Shown in pieces: positions 1 to 8,756 of a DNA stretch of 64,000 nt. Each line of letters begins with the position of its first letter. Positions within the stretch are counted from its first letter, which is position 1. A program made the position numbers and the translations under genes. Source of the DNA: JACMLD01 sp047602295 (GTDB taxonomy: Bacteria > Bacteroidota > Bacteroidia > Chitinophagales > Chitinophagaceae); NCBI GenBank assembly GCA_047602295.1, contig JASGHP010000001.1, positions 2,914,001 to 2,978,000 of the forward strand, read 5' to 3'. The notes beneath the pieces are model-generated. The model was given only the letters and a program-made list of their open reading frames with translations, made no database searches and was not told where the DNA came from.

Positions 1-2504
1 AATTTGCCGTTTTCAAAAACAGCATCTAATGTAGTATGCGCATACCGTATTTCATTTTGACCTTTAATAAAACGATATTCATCTTTCACCCGCTGTTCTT
101 TTTCCTGCAGGTTCCAGAAAACATTTTTTACTTTAGAAACATCCGGCGGATATAATTGCTGGAAAAACAGTTCAAGATTGATTGGATGCTCTTTGCTTAA
201 CCCATGAATATTGTACATAGAGTCTGACCAGTTGATTTTATGGGTGATGGCATCATATTCCCAACTTCCAAACTGTCCAATCTCTTCCGCACGGGTTAAC
301 ATTTTTTCATTGTTGCGTATTTTCTCTTCTGCTAGCTTACGGTCAGTAATGTCCCTGTAATTGATTACAACAGCATTAACATAGGGTTCTTCCAAAAGAT
401 TATTATAGCTGCACTCAAGCCATTTGTAGGTTTGGTTTGGAAGGCGGTGGCGCTGTTCCAACACTATTATCAATCCTGGTGTTTTAATTACTTTATCAAG
501 GGTCTCTAATACCATATCAAGATCTTCCGGGTGTATTAACTCTAATCTTCTTCCACCTATTAATTCTTCAGCCGTATATCCTAAAATCTGGTAGCCGGAT
601 GGGCTCATGTCAATGATATTGTTTTCTGCATCCAGCAATGCGAGCCCGTCTGTGCTATTCTGAAGCAAGGCCCTGAACCTTTTTTCATTGGTAATTATTT
701 TTTCTTCGGCTTTTTTAATGCTGGTCACATCCACCATTGCACCAACCATCCTGTATGGTTTGTTTTTAGCGTTGTACATAATATTGCCACGGTCCAATAC
801 ATATACAGTGCTGCCATCAGCCCTTAAAAAACGGTATTCATCTGACCAATATGGCTGGCCTGTTTCAAGGGCATAGTTGATACCTTCAGCAACTCTTTGC
901 CTGTCTTCCGGGTGAATGCCATTGTACCTTGAGCTAACAGGTGTGCTTTCTTCTTTTGAATAGCCAAAGCGCTGGTAATAGTTTTTGTTCCACCAAATAG
1001 TATGGTTTATCAAATCCCAATCCCATACAGCATCATTGGTAGCATTGGCTATAATATTAAAACGTTCGTTGGATCGATTGATCTCTTCTTCTGCTTTTTT
1101 CTTGGCAGTTATGTCTTTAATAAAAACTGAAATACCATCGGGAGAAGGATAAACATGGTTTTCCTGCCATAGATCCAGTGGTGGATAATAATCTGTATTG
1201 TACAGATACTCCTGGCGTGTCATGGCATCGTTGAAAATATTATAAGTAGACGAGCCAACAGCCGCGGGAAATTCTTCCCAAACATTTTTACCAATCATGG
1301 AAGCCGGGTCTTGTCTTATAAGTTCGCCAGCTTTTTTATTGATATAAGTATAGCGCCAGTTTTTATCAAATGCAACAAAGCCATCTGTTATTCTTTCAAA
1401 AATACCAGTAAGCTCTGCAGTCTTGGCCTGCACTTTCTCTTCCAATTCCCGATTAAGTTTTAGCAACACACCCTCAAGCCGTTTCCTCTCTGTAATGTCT
1501 TTGTGCACCGCAACATAGCCGGTTATTTCCCCTCTATCACTTTTCACATGGGTTACTGACGTAAGTACAAAAATGGTTTCCCCTTTTTTGTTGCTGTATT
1601 CTAGTTCTGTTCTATAAAAACCGTTTTTATCCAGGTCTTTTAAAATTTTATCCCGTTGCTGATCTGTGAAGCGGCTTTTCAAAAGCAATGAAGAGTTTCT
1701 GCCAATGGCTTCCTTGCTGGAATAACCGTATAGTTTTTCAGCTCCTTTATTCCAACTGGTGATAGATATATTTTTATCCATCGAGAAAATGGCGTCATTG
1801 GTTTGCTGCACCAATTGTGACAAGAGGTATACTTCTTTTTCTCTTTCAGTTAGTTCTTGTTCAGACTGCTTTCTTGCAAGAAAATCTATTCTTCCGGTTA
1901 ATATCAATATAAGTACCAGCACAAGCACTGCTGCTGTTAGCCACAGCAAAATATTATCCTGCCGTACAGTAGAACGTTCGCTTGCTTCTTTTCTTTGTGC
2001 CAGCAGTATATTTTCGTTTTCTTCTATCTGCCGTATGGTTTGCTGCATCAAGTCTGTATACTGATTACCTGTATTTTCTTCCATTGCTTTTGCAGCTGCA
2101 GCCATCCCGTTTTCTTTGCGAATAGCAATTATTTTTGAAGCCGTTAAATTATTTTGATTTAAATAAAACAACAGCGAATCGCAGTGTTTTTGCTGTGATG
2201 CATTGTCTGCTGTAAGTTTTTTTAGCTTGCTGGCAACAAAAAGGATAGAATCATTTGATCTGCCCAATAAATGAAGTTGTTGCTCATCCCCGGTAAGGAT
2301 GAAATCTCTCAGTATTACCTTGTTTTTTCTTACGGCAGATAATACTTTTTCACTTTGATAAAGCACTTCATTGGTATGTGCTACAAAAGAGGTAGCCTGT
2401 TTTAGATGATTGGATTGTCTTTGCAATAAAAACAATACAGCCAATACAGCAATGAGGAGTAAAAAAATGCCAATCTTAAGTGTTTTGCCTGGTGCCGGTT
2501 TCAT
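1..2504 (-). CDS. CHASE3 multi-PAS sensor protein, probable histidine kinase (C-terminus beyond window)
   Basis: The reading frame is open from the ATG at 2504 to the left edge (834 codons seen). Residues about 10-28 form a membrane segment. They are followed by an extracytoplasmic helical domain typical of CHASE3 (around RKNKVILRDFILTGDE) and a second membrane helix near residues 182-203. At least five PAS domains follow, starting near residues 236, 366, 486, 613 and 743, each ending in a DIT-type PAC motif (for example GYVAVHKDITERK). Family knowledge predicts a C-terminal HisKA/HATPase kinase, but that part lies outside the window, so kinase activity is inferred. The protein probably senses an envelope signal through CHASE3 and small molecules or redox state through the PAS domains. 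A perfect TAnnTTTG element lies about 100 bases upstream. Confidence 0.88.
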   Translation of the reverse strand, partial: MKPAPGKTLKIGIFLLLIAVLAVLFLLQRQSNHLKQATSFVAHTNEVLYQSEKVLSAVRKNKVILRDFILTGDEQQLHLLGRSNDSILFVASKLKKLTADNASQQKHCDSLLFYLNQNNLTASKIIAIRKENGMAAAAKAMEENTGNQYTDLMQQTIRQIEENENILLAQRKEASERSTVRQDNILLWLTAAVLVLVLILILTGRIDFLARKQSEQELTEREKEVYLLSQLVQQTNDAIFSMDKNISITSWNKGAEKLYGYSSKEAIGRNSSLLLKSRFTDQQRDKILKDLDKNGFYRTELEYSNKKGETIFVLTSVTHVKSDRGEITGYVAVHKDITERKRLEGVLLKLNRELEEKVQAKTAELTGIFERITDGFVAFDKNWRYTYINKKAGELIRQDPASMIGKNVWEEFPAAVGSSTYNIFNDAMTRQEYLYNTDYYPPLDLWQENHVYPSPDGISVFIKDITAKKKAEEEINRSNERFNIIANATNDAVWDWDLINHTIWWNKNYYQRFGYSKEESTPVSSRYNGIHPEDRQRVAEGINYALETGQPYWSDEYRFLRADGSTVYVLDRGNIMYNAKNKPYRMVGAMVDVTSIKKAEEKIITNEKRFRALLQNSTDGLALLDAENNIIDMSPSGYQILGYTAEELIGGRRLELIHPEDLDMVLETLDKVIKTPGLIIVLEQRHRLPNQTYKWLECSYNNLLEEPYVNAVVINYRDITDRKLAEEKIRNNEKMLTRAEEIGQFGSWEYDAITHKINWSDSMYNIHGLSKEHPINLELFFQQLYPPDVSKVKNVFWNLQEKEQRVKDEYRFIKGQNEIRYAHTTLDAVFENGK

Positions 2505-2605
2505 GTGTTAAATGCGGTGTACAAGCACATCCTGTGCAGATGATTAATTTGATAAGCTGGTAGTGTATAGTTGAGATAGTACAATTATCAAGTTACGATA
2601 TTTAA

Positions 2606-2635
2606 CAAATATATGTTTCATTGTCAACCTTCAAC
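2606..2635 (-). promoter_or_regulatory. Putative promoter of the CHASE3/PAS sensor
   Basis: On the minus strand, TATATTTG (2613-2606) matches the Bacteroidota -7 consensus TAnnTTTG exactly. GTTG (2635-2632), 18 bases upstream, is a 3-of-4 match to the -33 TTTG. The inferred transcription start is near 2599, which gives a leader of about 95 bases. Confidence 0.45.
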
Positions 2636-2792
2636 ATATCATTTTAATTTTTTTGAGAGGGGTAAGGGTTTACGATTATAAGGTATCCTTTTGTCTCTGT
2701 TTCTTTCAGTTGCTATATCAGTCGCGCCCTTAAAAACTGGCACGCCATTTCAATGTATAAATGAAGTTATTGCTCACAAATACGTTTATGTT

Positions 2793-3110
2793 ATGACCGG
2801 AATAAAACTTTTATTGATTTGCTTTACAATGATGCTAAGTGCCTTGAGCTTTAATGATAAAAATGCCGGAGGTACAGTAAGAGGCAATGTATTGCCCGCA
2901 GAAGGAGGTCTGAAAGCTTTTTTGTTTTCCGGAAAAGACACTTTATCAGTGAATGTTGCGATGGGAGCTTTCCAGTTCTCAAATGTAGCTGCAGGAAATT
3001 ATAACCTTTTAATAGAAGCTGCCCCGCCTTACCGAAATGCTGTAAAAGAAGGCATTAGAGTATTGGATGGCGAATACACTGACGCCGGGCAAATAGAATT
3101 GCAGAAATAA
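2793..3110 (+). CDS. Small exported protein with a carboxypeptidase-regulatory-like beta-sandwich
   Basis: The ATG at 2793 gives 105 residues and starts directly at a signal peptide (MTGIKLLLICFTMMLSALSF); the longer upstream frame would bury the signal. The mature part looks like one CarboxypepD_reg-type sandwich: TVRGNVLPAEGGLKAFLFSG, then FSNVAAGNYNLLIEA, the usual 'feature passed through a small domain' pattern of Bacteroidota exported proteins. No catalytic motif is seen. It is convergent with the next gene, with only 6 bases between the stop codons. Function unknown; a periplasmic or surface accessory role is an inference. Confidence 0.7.
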   Translation: MTGIKLLLICFTMMLSALSFNDKNAGGTVRGNVLPAEGGLKAFLFSGKDTLSVNVAMGAFQFSNVAAGNYNLLIEAAPPYRNAVKEGIRVLDGEYTDAGQIELQK

Positions 3111-3116
3111 TAAAGC

Positions 3117-4376
3117 TTATTTTTTTAACCGGTATTTCTTATTCACCTTAGGGCTGTTGAAATATTGGTTCAACTCTTCTTCGGTCATATTGTTGGTTAA
3201 ATCAATCGGAACGTCTATGAGTTGTACTTGTGTTGCTTTCAACTCTTCCTTTAGCTTACTCGTTTTCTTAGTAATATCAGGGTCCCTTTCACCAACCAAT
3301 GTATTGTCCCTAACCATGTATTCCAATCGCTTAATAGAACTGCGGACAAGAGAAGCCTGGTTTTGATCAAATACTTTTTGTGGCGCTACGGCTTCTTTTA
3401 TAGGCACCAGTGAAACACCCACACTGGGTAAGATTTGCCCCGTTTTTTGTGTACTGCTGCTGGAGGATGATGCCAATATGCTACCTGTTAGTGCTGTAGT
3501 AGATGCTGTTAAATCGAAAGATGTACGTGCGTTTTTGGTGGTCTTTACACTTTTATCCAATTGCAGGAAAGTGTATTTTAAACGAAGCACATAATCATTA
3601 ACGTTCTTTACAGTTATTTTATAATCTTCCTGCGCAAGCGGGTAATTAAGCGCATCGCGAACAACTATGCGTACTGTGGCTGTATCCCTTACCTGGAATT
3701 TATTTACGCCAACAAAATTCAGGATTAGAATTTTTACTTTCCCGGAGTCTGTTTCTTTTACAAAATCAAATGGGGGCATCCAGGTAAAATCATCATCACA
3801 TTTTTTTACCAGGGTGAAATTTTTTAAAGGGCGGTTGGCAAAAAATGTAATGTTTTCAATCGGGAAACTTCCATTTTCACATTGCACTTTAAAACTTACA
3901 GTATCACCTTCATCAACAAAAAGTGTTGAACTTACAGAGGGCTTTACTTTAGACGGGATAATATCAGTGTTATAAAATACGATTGTAAAAACAGTATCCA
4001 CTCTTTCTAAAGGATTGGAAAGGTTCTGCACACCAATATCAACTTTGTATTCTACATCGTATTTCAACTTGCCGGAAAGAAAAAAAGATTTTTCTGCTTT
4101 AAAAGTTAAAACACCATCATCTTTATTAATTCTTAAACCTACAGGAGAGTTGCGGAGAAACCAGTAATACTTTGATTCATCCTTATTTATTTCCAGGTTA
4201 TAACTGAGGGTAGAATCTGAATGAATAGTGAAGTATGGGTTCAGGTTAGTGATACGCAGCGGTTGGTACACTGTATCTACTGGTAAAACGGGATGTAGAA
4301 TACTGGTGTCTTGTGCATAGGAAGAAATGGAAAAAACTAAACAGAACATTAAAAGGAGCTGGCTGATGATTCTCAT
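3117..4376 (-). CDS. Exported protein of unknown function with Ig/cadherin-like segments
   Basis: 419 residues with a clear signal peptide ending SSYAQ. The central part (about residues 40-265) has a putative-Ig/cadherin look: GLRINKDDGVLTFKA, EGDTVSFKVQCENGSFPI and a VRDALNYPLAQEDYKITVKN strand run, features seen in bacterial extracellular sandwich domains. Residues about 285-315 are a low-complexity Ser/Thr/Ala stretch with six consecutive serines. The C-terminal 100 residues are charged and helical and end in YRLKK, with no T9SS sorting domain. I do not recognise the family. It lies 76 bases downstream of the sigma factor/membrane protein pair in the same orientation, so it may be co-transcribed with them. 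Confidence 0.7.
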   Translation of the reverse strand: MRIISQLLLMFCLVFSISSYAQDTSILHPVLPVDTVYQPLRITNLNPYFTIHSDSTLSYNLEINKDESKYYWFLRNSPVGLRINKDDGVLTFKAEKSFFLSGKLKYDVEYKVDIGVQNLSNPLERVDTVFTIVFYNTDIIPSKVKPSVSSTLFVDEGDTVSFKVQCENGSFPIENITFFANRPLKNFTLVKKCDDDFTWMPPFDFVKETDSGKVKILILNFVGVNKFQVRDTATVRIVVRDALNYPLAQEDYKITVKNVNDYVLRLKYTFLQLDKSVKTTKNARTSFDLTASTTALTGSILASSSSSSTQKTGQILPSVGVSLVPIKEAVAPQKVFDQNQASLVRSSIKRLEYMVRDNTLVGERDPDITKKTSKLKEELKATQVQLIDVPIDLTNNMTEEELNQYFNSPKVNKKYRLKK

Positions 4377-4452
4377 GCTGACTGTTAAAAGTTTGTTTAC
4401 GCGTGCAATATTAGGCCATTTTAGCCTGAAATGCCAGAGCTGTTAAAACCTT

Positions 4453-5073
4453 TTAACCATTTTCTATATCTTTTAGTTGTTGTTTCAATTGATGAAGGTA
4501 ATTGCCATACAGTTTGCGGATATACCATTTAGAAAGTATATAAATGAGCGCCGACCAGATTATTATAAAAGTTATTGCACTTAAAATCATTTTTGGGGTA
4601 AAATGAAATTGCTGAAACAACCCTTGTTTTGATATGTCTATATAAAGTGCAATAAAACCAAACGCAAAAATTACAGGTAAAAGCCCCATGCTGATTTTGA
4701 AATAAAGCCGGGTAAAACGGGATACAATATCAATAATGGTTTCAAGAGATTCTTTCACTGTGGTTTGCTGGCTTTCATAATAGGTTATTTTTTTGTAAAC
4801 AGTCAATAAGCCGCTGCCAAAAACAATGCAGAATAAAATGGTGGCAATGCAAAAAAGGTGAACATAAAGATTGGGGTAAAAGAACCAGCAAACAACTGCC
4901 ACAACAGATGCCAGTGCAAATACAGCAAACTCAAACCAGATGCTGCTTTTTATTTTGTTGGTAATGGTGCCGGCTTGTTGGCGCAGACTTGCTTCCAACT
5001 GGCTGCCGGTTTGCAAGTGTATGCTTTCTTCAAGCTGGTTTTTTAGTAAGATTTTAAAATCATCCAGTTCCAT
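4453..5073 (-). CDS. Four-helix membrane protein, partner of the adjacent ECF sigma factor
   Basis: 206 residues. An amphipathic N-terminal segment (about 1-40) precedes membrane helices near 44-68, 70-93, 125-147 and 162-184, followed by a charged tail (YLHQLKQQLKDIENG). It starts 16 bases after the sigma factor stop, so the two very likely form one transcript. Position and topology suggest an anti-sigma or signal-input role (inference), but it has no recognisable FecR or zinc anti-sigma domain. In Bacteroidota, sigma genes are often followed by such short membrane proteins of undefined function. Confidence 0.75.
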   Translation of the reverse strand: MELDDFKILLKNQLEESIHLQTGSQLEASLRQQAGTITNKIKSSIWFEFAVFALASVVAVVCWFFYPNLYVHLFCIATILFCIVFGSGLLTVYKKITYYESQQTTVKESLETIIDIVSRFTRLYFKISMGLLPVIFAFGFIALYIDISKQGLFQQFHFTPKMILSAITFIIIWSALIYILSKWYIRKLYGNYLHQLKQQLKDIENG

Positions 5074-5089
5074 AATGCACTGTTTTCAA

Positions 5090-5581
5090 TTATAAATATT
5101 GCTGCGCTGTTTCTTTCAGCTTTATTTTGATGCGGTTTATTTTTACCGCCACATTGTTTGCCGTAATTCCCATCAATTCTCCTATTTCCTGGTAGTTGTA
5201 GTCTTCCATGTAGAGCATTACCAGGGCCTTGTCTATGGAAGACAAGTCGTTAATTGACTTGTACATAGCCGTTAGCTGTTCTGCTTCTGCCTGATTGTTC
5301 TCAGCAACAGTAGCGGTAAATTGTTCTGATAAAGGACTTGTAATTATTTGTCTTTGTTCTTTCCGGTAAAAAGTAATGGCTGTATTTAATGCCACACGAT
5401 AAAGCCAGGTTGAAAATTTTGCATCCCCCTTAAAATTTTTATAGCCTTTCCAGGCGGCTAATAATATTTCCTGGAAAAGGTCTTTTCTGTCCTGCTCATT
5501 GCTCATGTAGAGGTGGCAGACCTTATGAATAATCTTTTGATGGTTGTCTATAGCTTGTATAAATTCTTTTTCGGTTGGCAT
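5090..5581 (-). CDS. RNA polymerase sigma factor, ECF subfamily
   Basis: 163 residues, the usual length for a two-domain ECF factor. Sigma-70 region 2 is visible at about 20-75 (DRKDLFQEILLAAWKGYKNF, then FSTWLYRVALNTAITFYRK). Region 4 is at about 112-160 with the helix-turn-helix core NYQEIGELMGITANNVAVKINR. It would direct RNA polymerase to a small regulon, possibly its own operon with the downstream membrane protein. The TAnnTTTG match upstream of the gene suggests the housekeeping sigma also transcribes it. The ATG at 5581 gives full region 2 coverage. Confidence 0.93.
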   Translation of the reverse strand: MPTEKEFIQAIDNHQKIIHKVCHLYMSNEQDRKDLFQEILLAAWKGYKNFKGDAKFSTWLYRVALNTAITFYRKEQRQIITSPLSEQFTATVAENNQAEAEQLTAMYKSINDLSSIDKALVMLYMEDYNYQEIGELMGITANNVAVKINRIKIKLKETAQQYL

Positions 5582-5637
5582 AGCCTGCTTGCATTGTAAT
5601 GCCGGCGCTTAGTATTTTATTGATAAACTGGTTGATG

Positions 5638-5645
5638 CAAATATA
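5638..5645 (-). promoter_or_regulatory. -7 promoter element upstream of the ECF sigma gene
   Basis: The minus strand reads TATATTTG, an exact TAnnTTTG match, 57 bases before the sigma factor ATG. No good -33 TTTG is seen at the expected spacing, so this is a partial promoter call. Confidence 0.4.
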
Positions 5646-5712
5646 CTTTTAACCCTTATTGCATGGGGCAGCACTATTGGTCGTAAAAAAGCCGGGATTA
5701 TTACAAAAAAAT

Positions 5713-5738
5713 AACCCCATTGTAGAAACAACGGGGTT
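5713..5738 (-). terminator. Rho-independent terminator of the Hsp20 gene
   Basis: Arms 5713-5723 and 5728-5738 pair with one A/C mismatch around an AGAA loop. On the minus strand the stem is followed by a run of seven T (5705-5711). It lies about 130 bases beyond the Hsp20 stop. Confidence 0.75.
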
Positions 5739-5868
5739 TTAAATCAAAACCAACTGCTTATGAAAAAAATGTATAATAATATTAAAGGTGAAGGGTGTAA
5801 GGTAATGGGTCTAACCCACCGAACTCGTGTCTCATCGCCACATACCTTACGCCTTCTGCCTTATTCTT

Positions 5869-6300
5869 TTATTGAATAGTTATTTGAGTTGCGGCTTCTT
5901 TCACTTCGGGCTTTTTAGGCAACAGAAGTTTTAAAAGGCCGTTTTCATATTTAGCCTGGATATTGTTTACGTCAACTTTATCATCAAGGCTGAAGCTGCG
6001 TTTAAAGCTTTGGAAGCTAAATTCTTTGCGCACTGTTTTTACATCATCAGATTTAGTTTCTTCTTTCTTTTCGTAGCTAATAGTAAGCAAACCTTTATCT
6101 GTGCTCACTTTAAAATCTTCTTTGTTCCTGCCAGGAGCATTAAGTTCTACATGGTAGGCATCTGTGGTTTCTACAATATTTACCGGGGGAAAATTAAGAC
6201 CGGCTTTGTCTGCAAATGCGGGAAATTCATTCAAAAGCTCATTAAATACGCTGTTGAAGCTTGCTGGCCTGAAGTTGTTTTTTACGAGTGTCATAACCAT
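5869..6300 (-). CDS. Hsp20/alpha-crystallin family small heat-shock protein
   Basis: From the ATG at 6300 the product is 143 residues, the normal size. An ATG at 6294 (MTLVKNNF) is an alternative, and the longer upstream frame has no chaperone-like sequence. The alpha-crystallin domain spans about 40-135: VNIVETTDAYHVELNAPGRN, GLLTISYEKKEE and the C-terminal signature YENGLLKLLLPKK. A terminal I-x-I-type motif (QITIQ) would mediate oligomer assembly. The protein holds unfolding proteins in the cytoplasm for refolding by DnaK-type systems. It is monocistronic: a terminator follows it and the bacilliredoxin gene diverges from it. Confidence 0.93.
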   Translation of the reverse strand: MVMTLVKNNFRPASFNSVFNELLNEFPAFADKAGLNFPPVNIVETTDAYHVELNAPGRNKEDFKVSTDKGLLTISYEKKEETKSDDVKTVRKEFSFQSFKRSFSLDDKVDVNNIQAKYENGLLKLLLPKKPEVKEAATQITIQ

Positions 6301-6498
6301 TCTATTTTTTAATTTTTTAAATTTTGAGTGACGGATAGTGTTTTTCAAATGGCGTACCACCCGGTTTTTTAGGCAATTTTCTGACTTGATTGCGTGAATA
6401 GCGTGAAAAATAGCGACAAAGTGTCTAATTCGATGGGTTTTAAATGACAAAAATTCAGTTTTAGGCTATATTTCTATATTTCAAATGAACTTTTTTAA

Positions 6499-6506
6499 TA
6501 GTTTTG
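6499..6506 (+). promoter_or_regulatory. -7 promoter element of the bacilliredoxin gene
   Basis: TAGTTTTG is an exact TAnnTTTG match ending 29 bases before the ATG at 6536. The -33 region is only AT-rich, without a clean TTTG. Confidence 0.45.
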
Positions 6507-6535
6507 CGTTGCTAAAAACAAAACATTTATAAATT

Positions 6536-6949
6536 ATGTATCCCTCAGAGATTGTAATACCCATGAAGGAAGAGTTAACAGACAATGGTTTTGAAGAACT
6601 GTTGACTTCCGAAGCCGTAGACAGCCAATTGGCTCAAAAAGGAACCACACTGGTTATGATTAATTCAGTTTGTGGTTGTTCTGCTGGTTCAGCACGTCCT
6701 GGTGTTTTAATGGCAGTGCACAATACAAAGAAAAAGCCTGATCACCTTACTACATCCTTCGCCGGTTTTGATATAGATGCGGTAAAAACTTTGCGTCAGC
6801 ACTTAATGCCTTATCCACCATCATCACCTGCAATAGCTTTATTTAAAGATGGCAACCTGGTTCATTTTATAGAACGCCACATGATTGAAGGAAGACCTGC
6901 TCAGATGATTGCACAAAATCTTTTGAGTGCGTTTGAAGAATACTGCTAA
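6536..6949 (+). CDS. BrxA/BrxB family bacilliredoxin
   Basis: 137 residues, full length for the YphP/YqiW family. The thioredoxin-like fold carries the hallmark C46-G-C48 active site in NSVCGCSAGSARPG, and the family's conserved tail FIERHMIEGRPAQMIA is present. Family members reduce mixed disulfides between bacillithiol and protein thiols (de-bacillithiolation), which suggests this organism makes bacillithiol or uses a related thiol (inference; no bsh genes are in the window). The gene stands alone between its own promoter element and a strong terminator. Confidence 0.93.
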   Translation: MYPSEIVIPMKEELTDNGFEELLTSEAVDSQLAQKGTTLVMINSVCGCSAGSARPGVLMAVHNTKKKPDHLTTSFAGFDIDAVKTLRQHLMPYPPSSPAIALFKDGNLVHFIERHMIEGRPAQMIAQNLLSAFEEYC

Positions 6950-6989
6950 GCTTTGCAGCATTTGCTGTTTAATCATTAGTATATAATTT

Positions 6990-7013
6990 GCCCGCTTTAT
7001 AGCGGGCTTTTTG
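6990..7013 (+). terminator. Rho-independent terminator after the bacilliredoxin gene
   Basis: GCCCGCT (6990-6996) pairs with AGCGGGC (7001-7007) around TTAT and is followed by five T. Confidence 0.85.
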
Positions 7014-7136
7014 TTTGATGTATATTATATAACGGCAGTTATTAAGGTGCTGTGCGTTACTATATTTCATTTACAAAATTTTTGCCCTAACATTGCATTC
7101 AATTATTTTTTCTTAATTCTCAATTGCTTAAAACAG

Positions 7137-8426
7137 ATGTATCCCAATCTATATTTTCTTATTCGCGACTGGTTTGGACTAGACTGGAAGGGGTTGCGTT
7201 TTGCAAATATGTTTGGAATGATGGTGGCAATTGCTTTTATAACAGCAGCTATCGTTATTGGCAGCGAGTTGAAAAGAAAAAGCAAAGAAGGGCTATTGCA
7301 ATACAGGGAAGAAAAAATTACTGTAGGCAAACCAGCCAGCTTTGCTGAATTGCTGATTAATTTTTTACTGGGTTTTTTATTTGGCTATAAAGTAGTAGGT
7401 GCTTTTTTTACCGGGCCGGATACAGATATGCAGCAATTCATGATTTCTCTACAGGGAAATCTATTAGCCGGTATCCTTGGTGGTTTGGTTTTCGCAGGTC
7501 TTAAATGGCGTGATGCTAACAAGCAAAAACTGGCAAAACCGGAAGAAAGAGTAATTCGTGTTTGGCCGCACGACAGGGTAGGAGATATTATATTATTAGG
7601 CGCTGTTTTTGGCTTTCTAGGTGCAAAGATTTTTGATAATCTTGAAAACTGGAACAGGTTTATTCAAGATCCTATTGGCAATCTAATATCTCCAAGCGGA
7701 CTTACATTTTATGGTGGATTAATCTGTGCAGCACTTGCTATTTGGTGGTATGCAAAAAGACACAATATTGGTTTCTGGCACCTGAACGATGCTGCAGCTC
7801 CATCTTTAATGTTGTCTTATGCAGTTGGCCGTATCGGTTGCCAGGTTAGCGGCGATGGTGACTGGGGCGTACTAAACAGTGCATATATTTCAGATAAAAA
7901 CGGGGCTGTTTCACTGGCTTCTGGTGATCAGTTTCAGCAACAACTATTAGCCAATAAAGATTTCTTTGTTCGCCAGTTTGAAAGCCTGGATAAAGTGAAG
8001 CATGTTTATTTTAAAGGCGTATCCTGGCTGCCCGATTGGTTTTTTGCATACACTTACCCGCACAACGTAAACAAAGAAGGCATCCCGCTGCCCAATTGCA
8101 ATTGGGGCGAATATTGTAATGTGCTACCGCTTCCTGTTTTTCCAACACCTATCTATGAAATAATTGCCTGCACATTGTTGTTTGGCCTTATCTGGGCGGT
8201 TCGCAAAAAGTTTACAGTGCCAGGAACGCTTTTCGGTTTTTATCTTCTTATAAATGGCATAGAACGATTTCTGATTGAGAAAATTCGTGTCAATACCAAA
8301 TATGAATCGCTTCCTTTTCAGCCTACACAGGCAGAAATCATTTCTTCACTTTTAATTCTTACTGGTCTTGTATTGATGGTGTATCTACCCATGCGTGCAA
8401 AGAAAAATGGGCTTGCTCAATCGTGA
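7137..8426 (+). CDS. lgt: Prolipoprotein diacylglyceryl transferase (long form)
   Basis: Lgt moves diacylglycerol from phosphatidylglycerol to the lipobox cysteine of prolipoproteins in the inner membrane. The Lgt signature is present as GRIGCQVSGDGDWG (residues about 230-243), with the C-terminal PTPIYE motif and several membrane helices. The ATG at 7137 (MYPNLYFLIRDWFG) is preferred over the longer frame because Lgt proteins begin with such a short periplasmic segment. The protein is 429 residues, well above the roughly 290 of E. coli Lgt. Extra sequence lies in the N-terminal third and between the signature and the PTPIYE motif. Client lipoproteins in this window include the VWA protein at 23889. 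Confidence 0.93.
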   Translation: MYPNLYFLIRDWFGLDWKGLRFANMFGMMVAIAFITAAIVIGSELKRKSKEGLLQYREEKITVGKPASFAELLINFLLGFLFGYKVVGAFFTGPDTDMQQFMISLQGNLLAGILGGLVFAGLKWRDANKQKLAKPEERVIRVWPHDRVGDIILLGAVFGFLGAKIFDNLENWNRFIQDPIGNLISPSGLTFYGGLICAALAIWWYAKRHNIGFWHLNDAAAPSLMLSYAVGRIGCQVSGDGDWGVLNSAYISDKNGAVSLASGDQFQQQLLANKDFFVRQFESLDKVKHVYFKGVSWLPDWFFAYTYPHNVNKEGIPLPNCNWGEYCNVLPLPVFPTPIYEIIACTLLFGLIWAVRKKFTVPGTLFGFYLLINGIERFLIEKIRVNTKYESLPFQPTQAEIISSLLILTGLVLMVYLPMRAKKNGLAQS

Positions 8427-8756
8427 TGATTTAGCTTTTTAAATTAATTTTTTCAATTCTTGGCCCAACCGAGAGTCAGAGGTTGATCATCCTTGCGACG
8501 CTCCGTTCAACTTTAGCTATTCTATGGAGCTTTTGGCTTCTCCGTAAAATCCTTTTATCTCTTCATTTTACCTTCTATCCAAGATGCATACTTTCCTGTA
8601 ACCTGGCTTTTGCTGCCTCGTCAAACCTTACACTTTGCAAAACCGGTCATCCGCAACAATTACCATCCAAAATAATACATTGTTCTTTGTATTGCATAGT
8701 ACTTACTTTTGGAATGTAATAATAAACACAAAGTACCAACCATTATAAAACGCATT
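8427..8756 (+). other. Non-coding spacer with one dispersed-repeat copy
   Basis: I see no credible gene here. An inverted copy of a dispersed spacer repeat lies at about 8466-8550; compare 13965-14055 and 21206-21255. A -7 promoter element lies at 8704. Confidence 0.6.
8704..8711 (+). promoter_or_regulatory. -7 promoter element of the first barrel receptor
   Basis: TACTTTTG is an exact TAnnTTTG match, 45 bases before the ATG at 8757. An ATTG at 8679-8682 is a weak -33 candidate, 21 bases upstream. Confidence 0.45.

Noticed and set aside
2440..2504. Frameshift near the start of the sensor gene at a run of A/T
   Set aside because: Re-reading the line boundaries restores a continuous frame from the ATG at 2504; the apparent shift was a transcription slip.
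4453..5581. Classical FecR-type sigma/anti-sigma pair with a SusC/SusD locus
   Set aside because: The partner is a four-helix membrane protein without a FecR domain, and no SusC/SusD pair is adjacent.
8483..8719. 78-residue reading frame in the lgt-barrel spacer
   Set aside because: It overlaps a dispersed repeat and the promoter of the next gene; composition and codon pattern are not protein-like.
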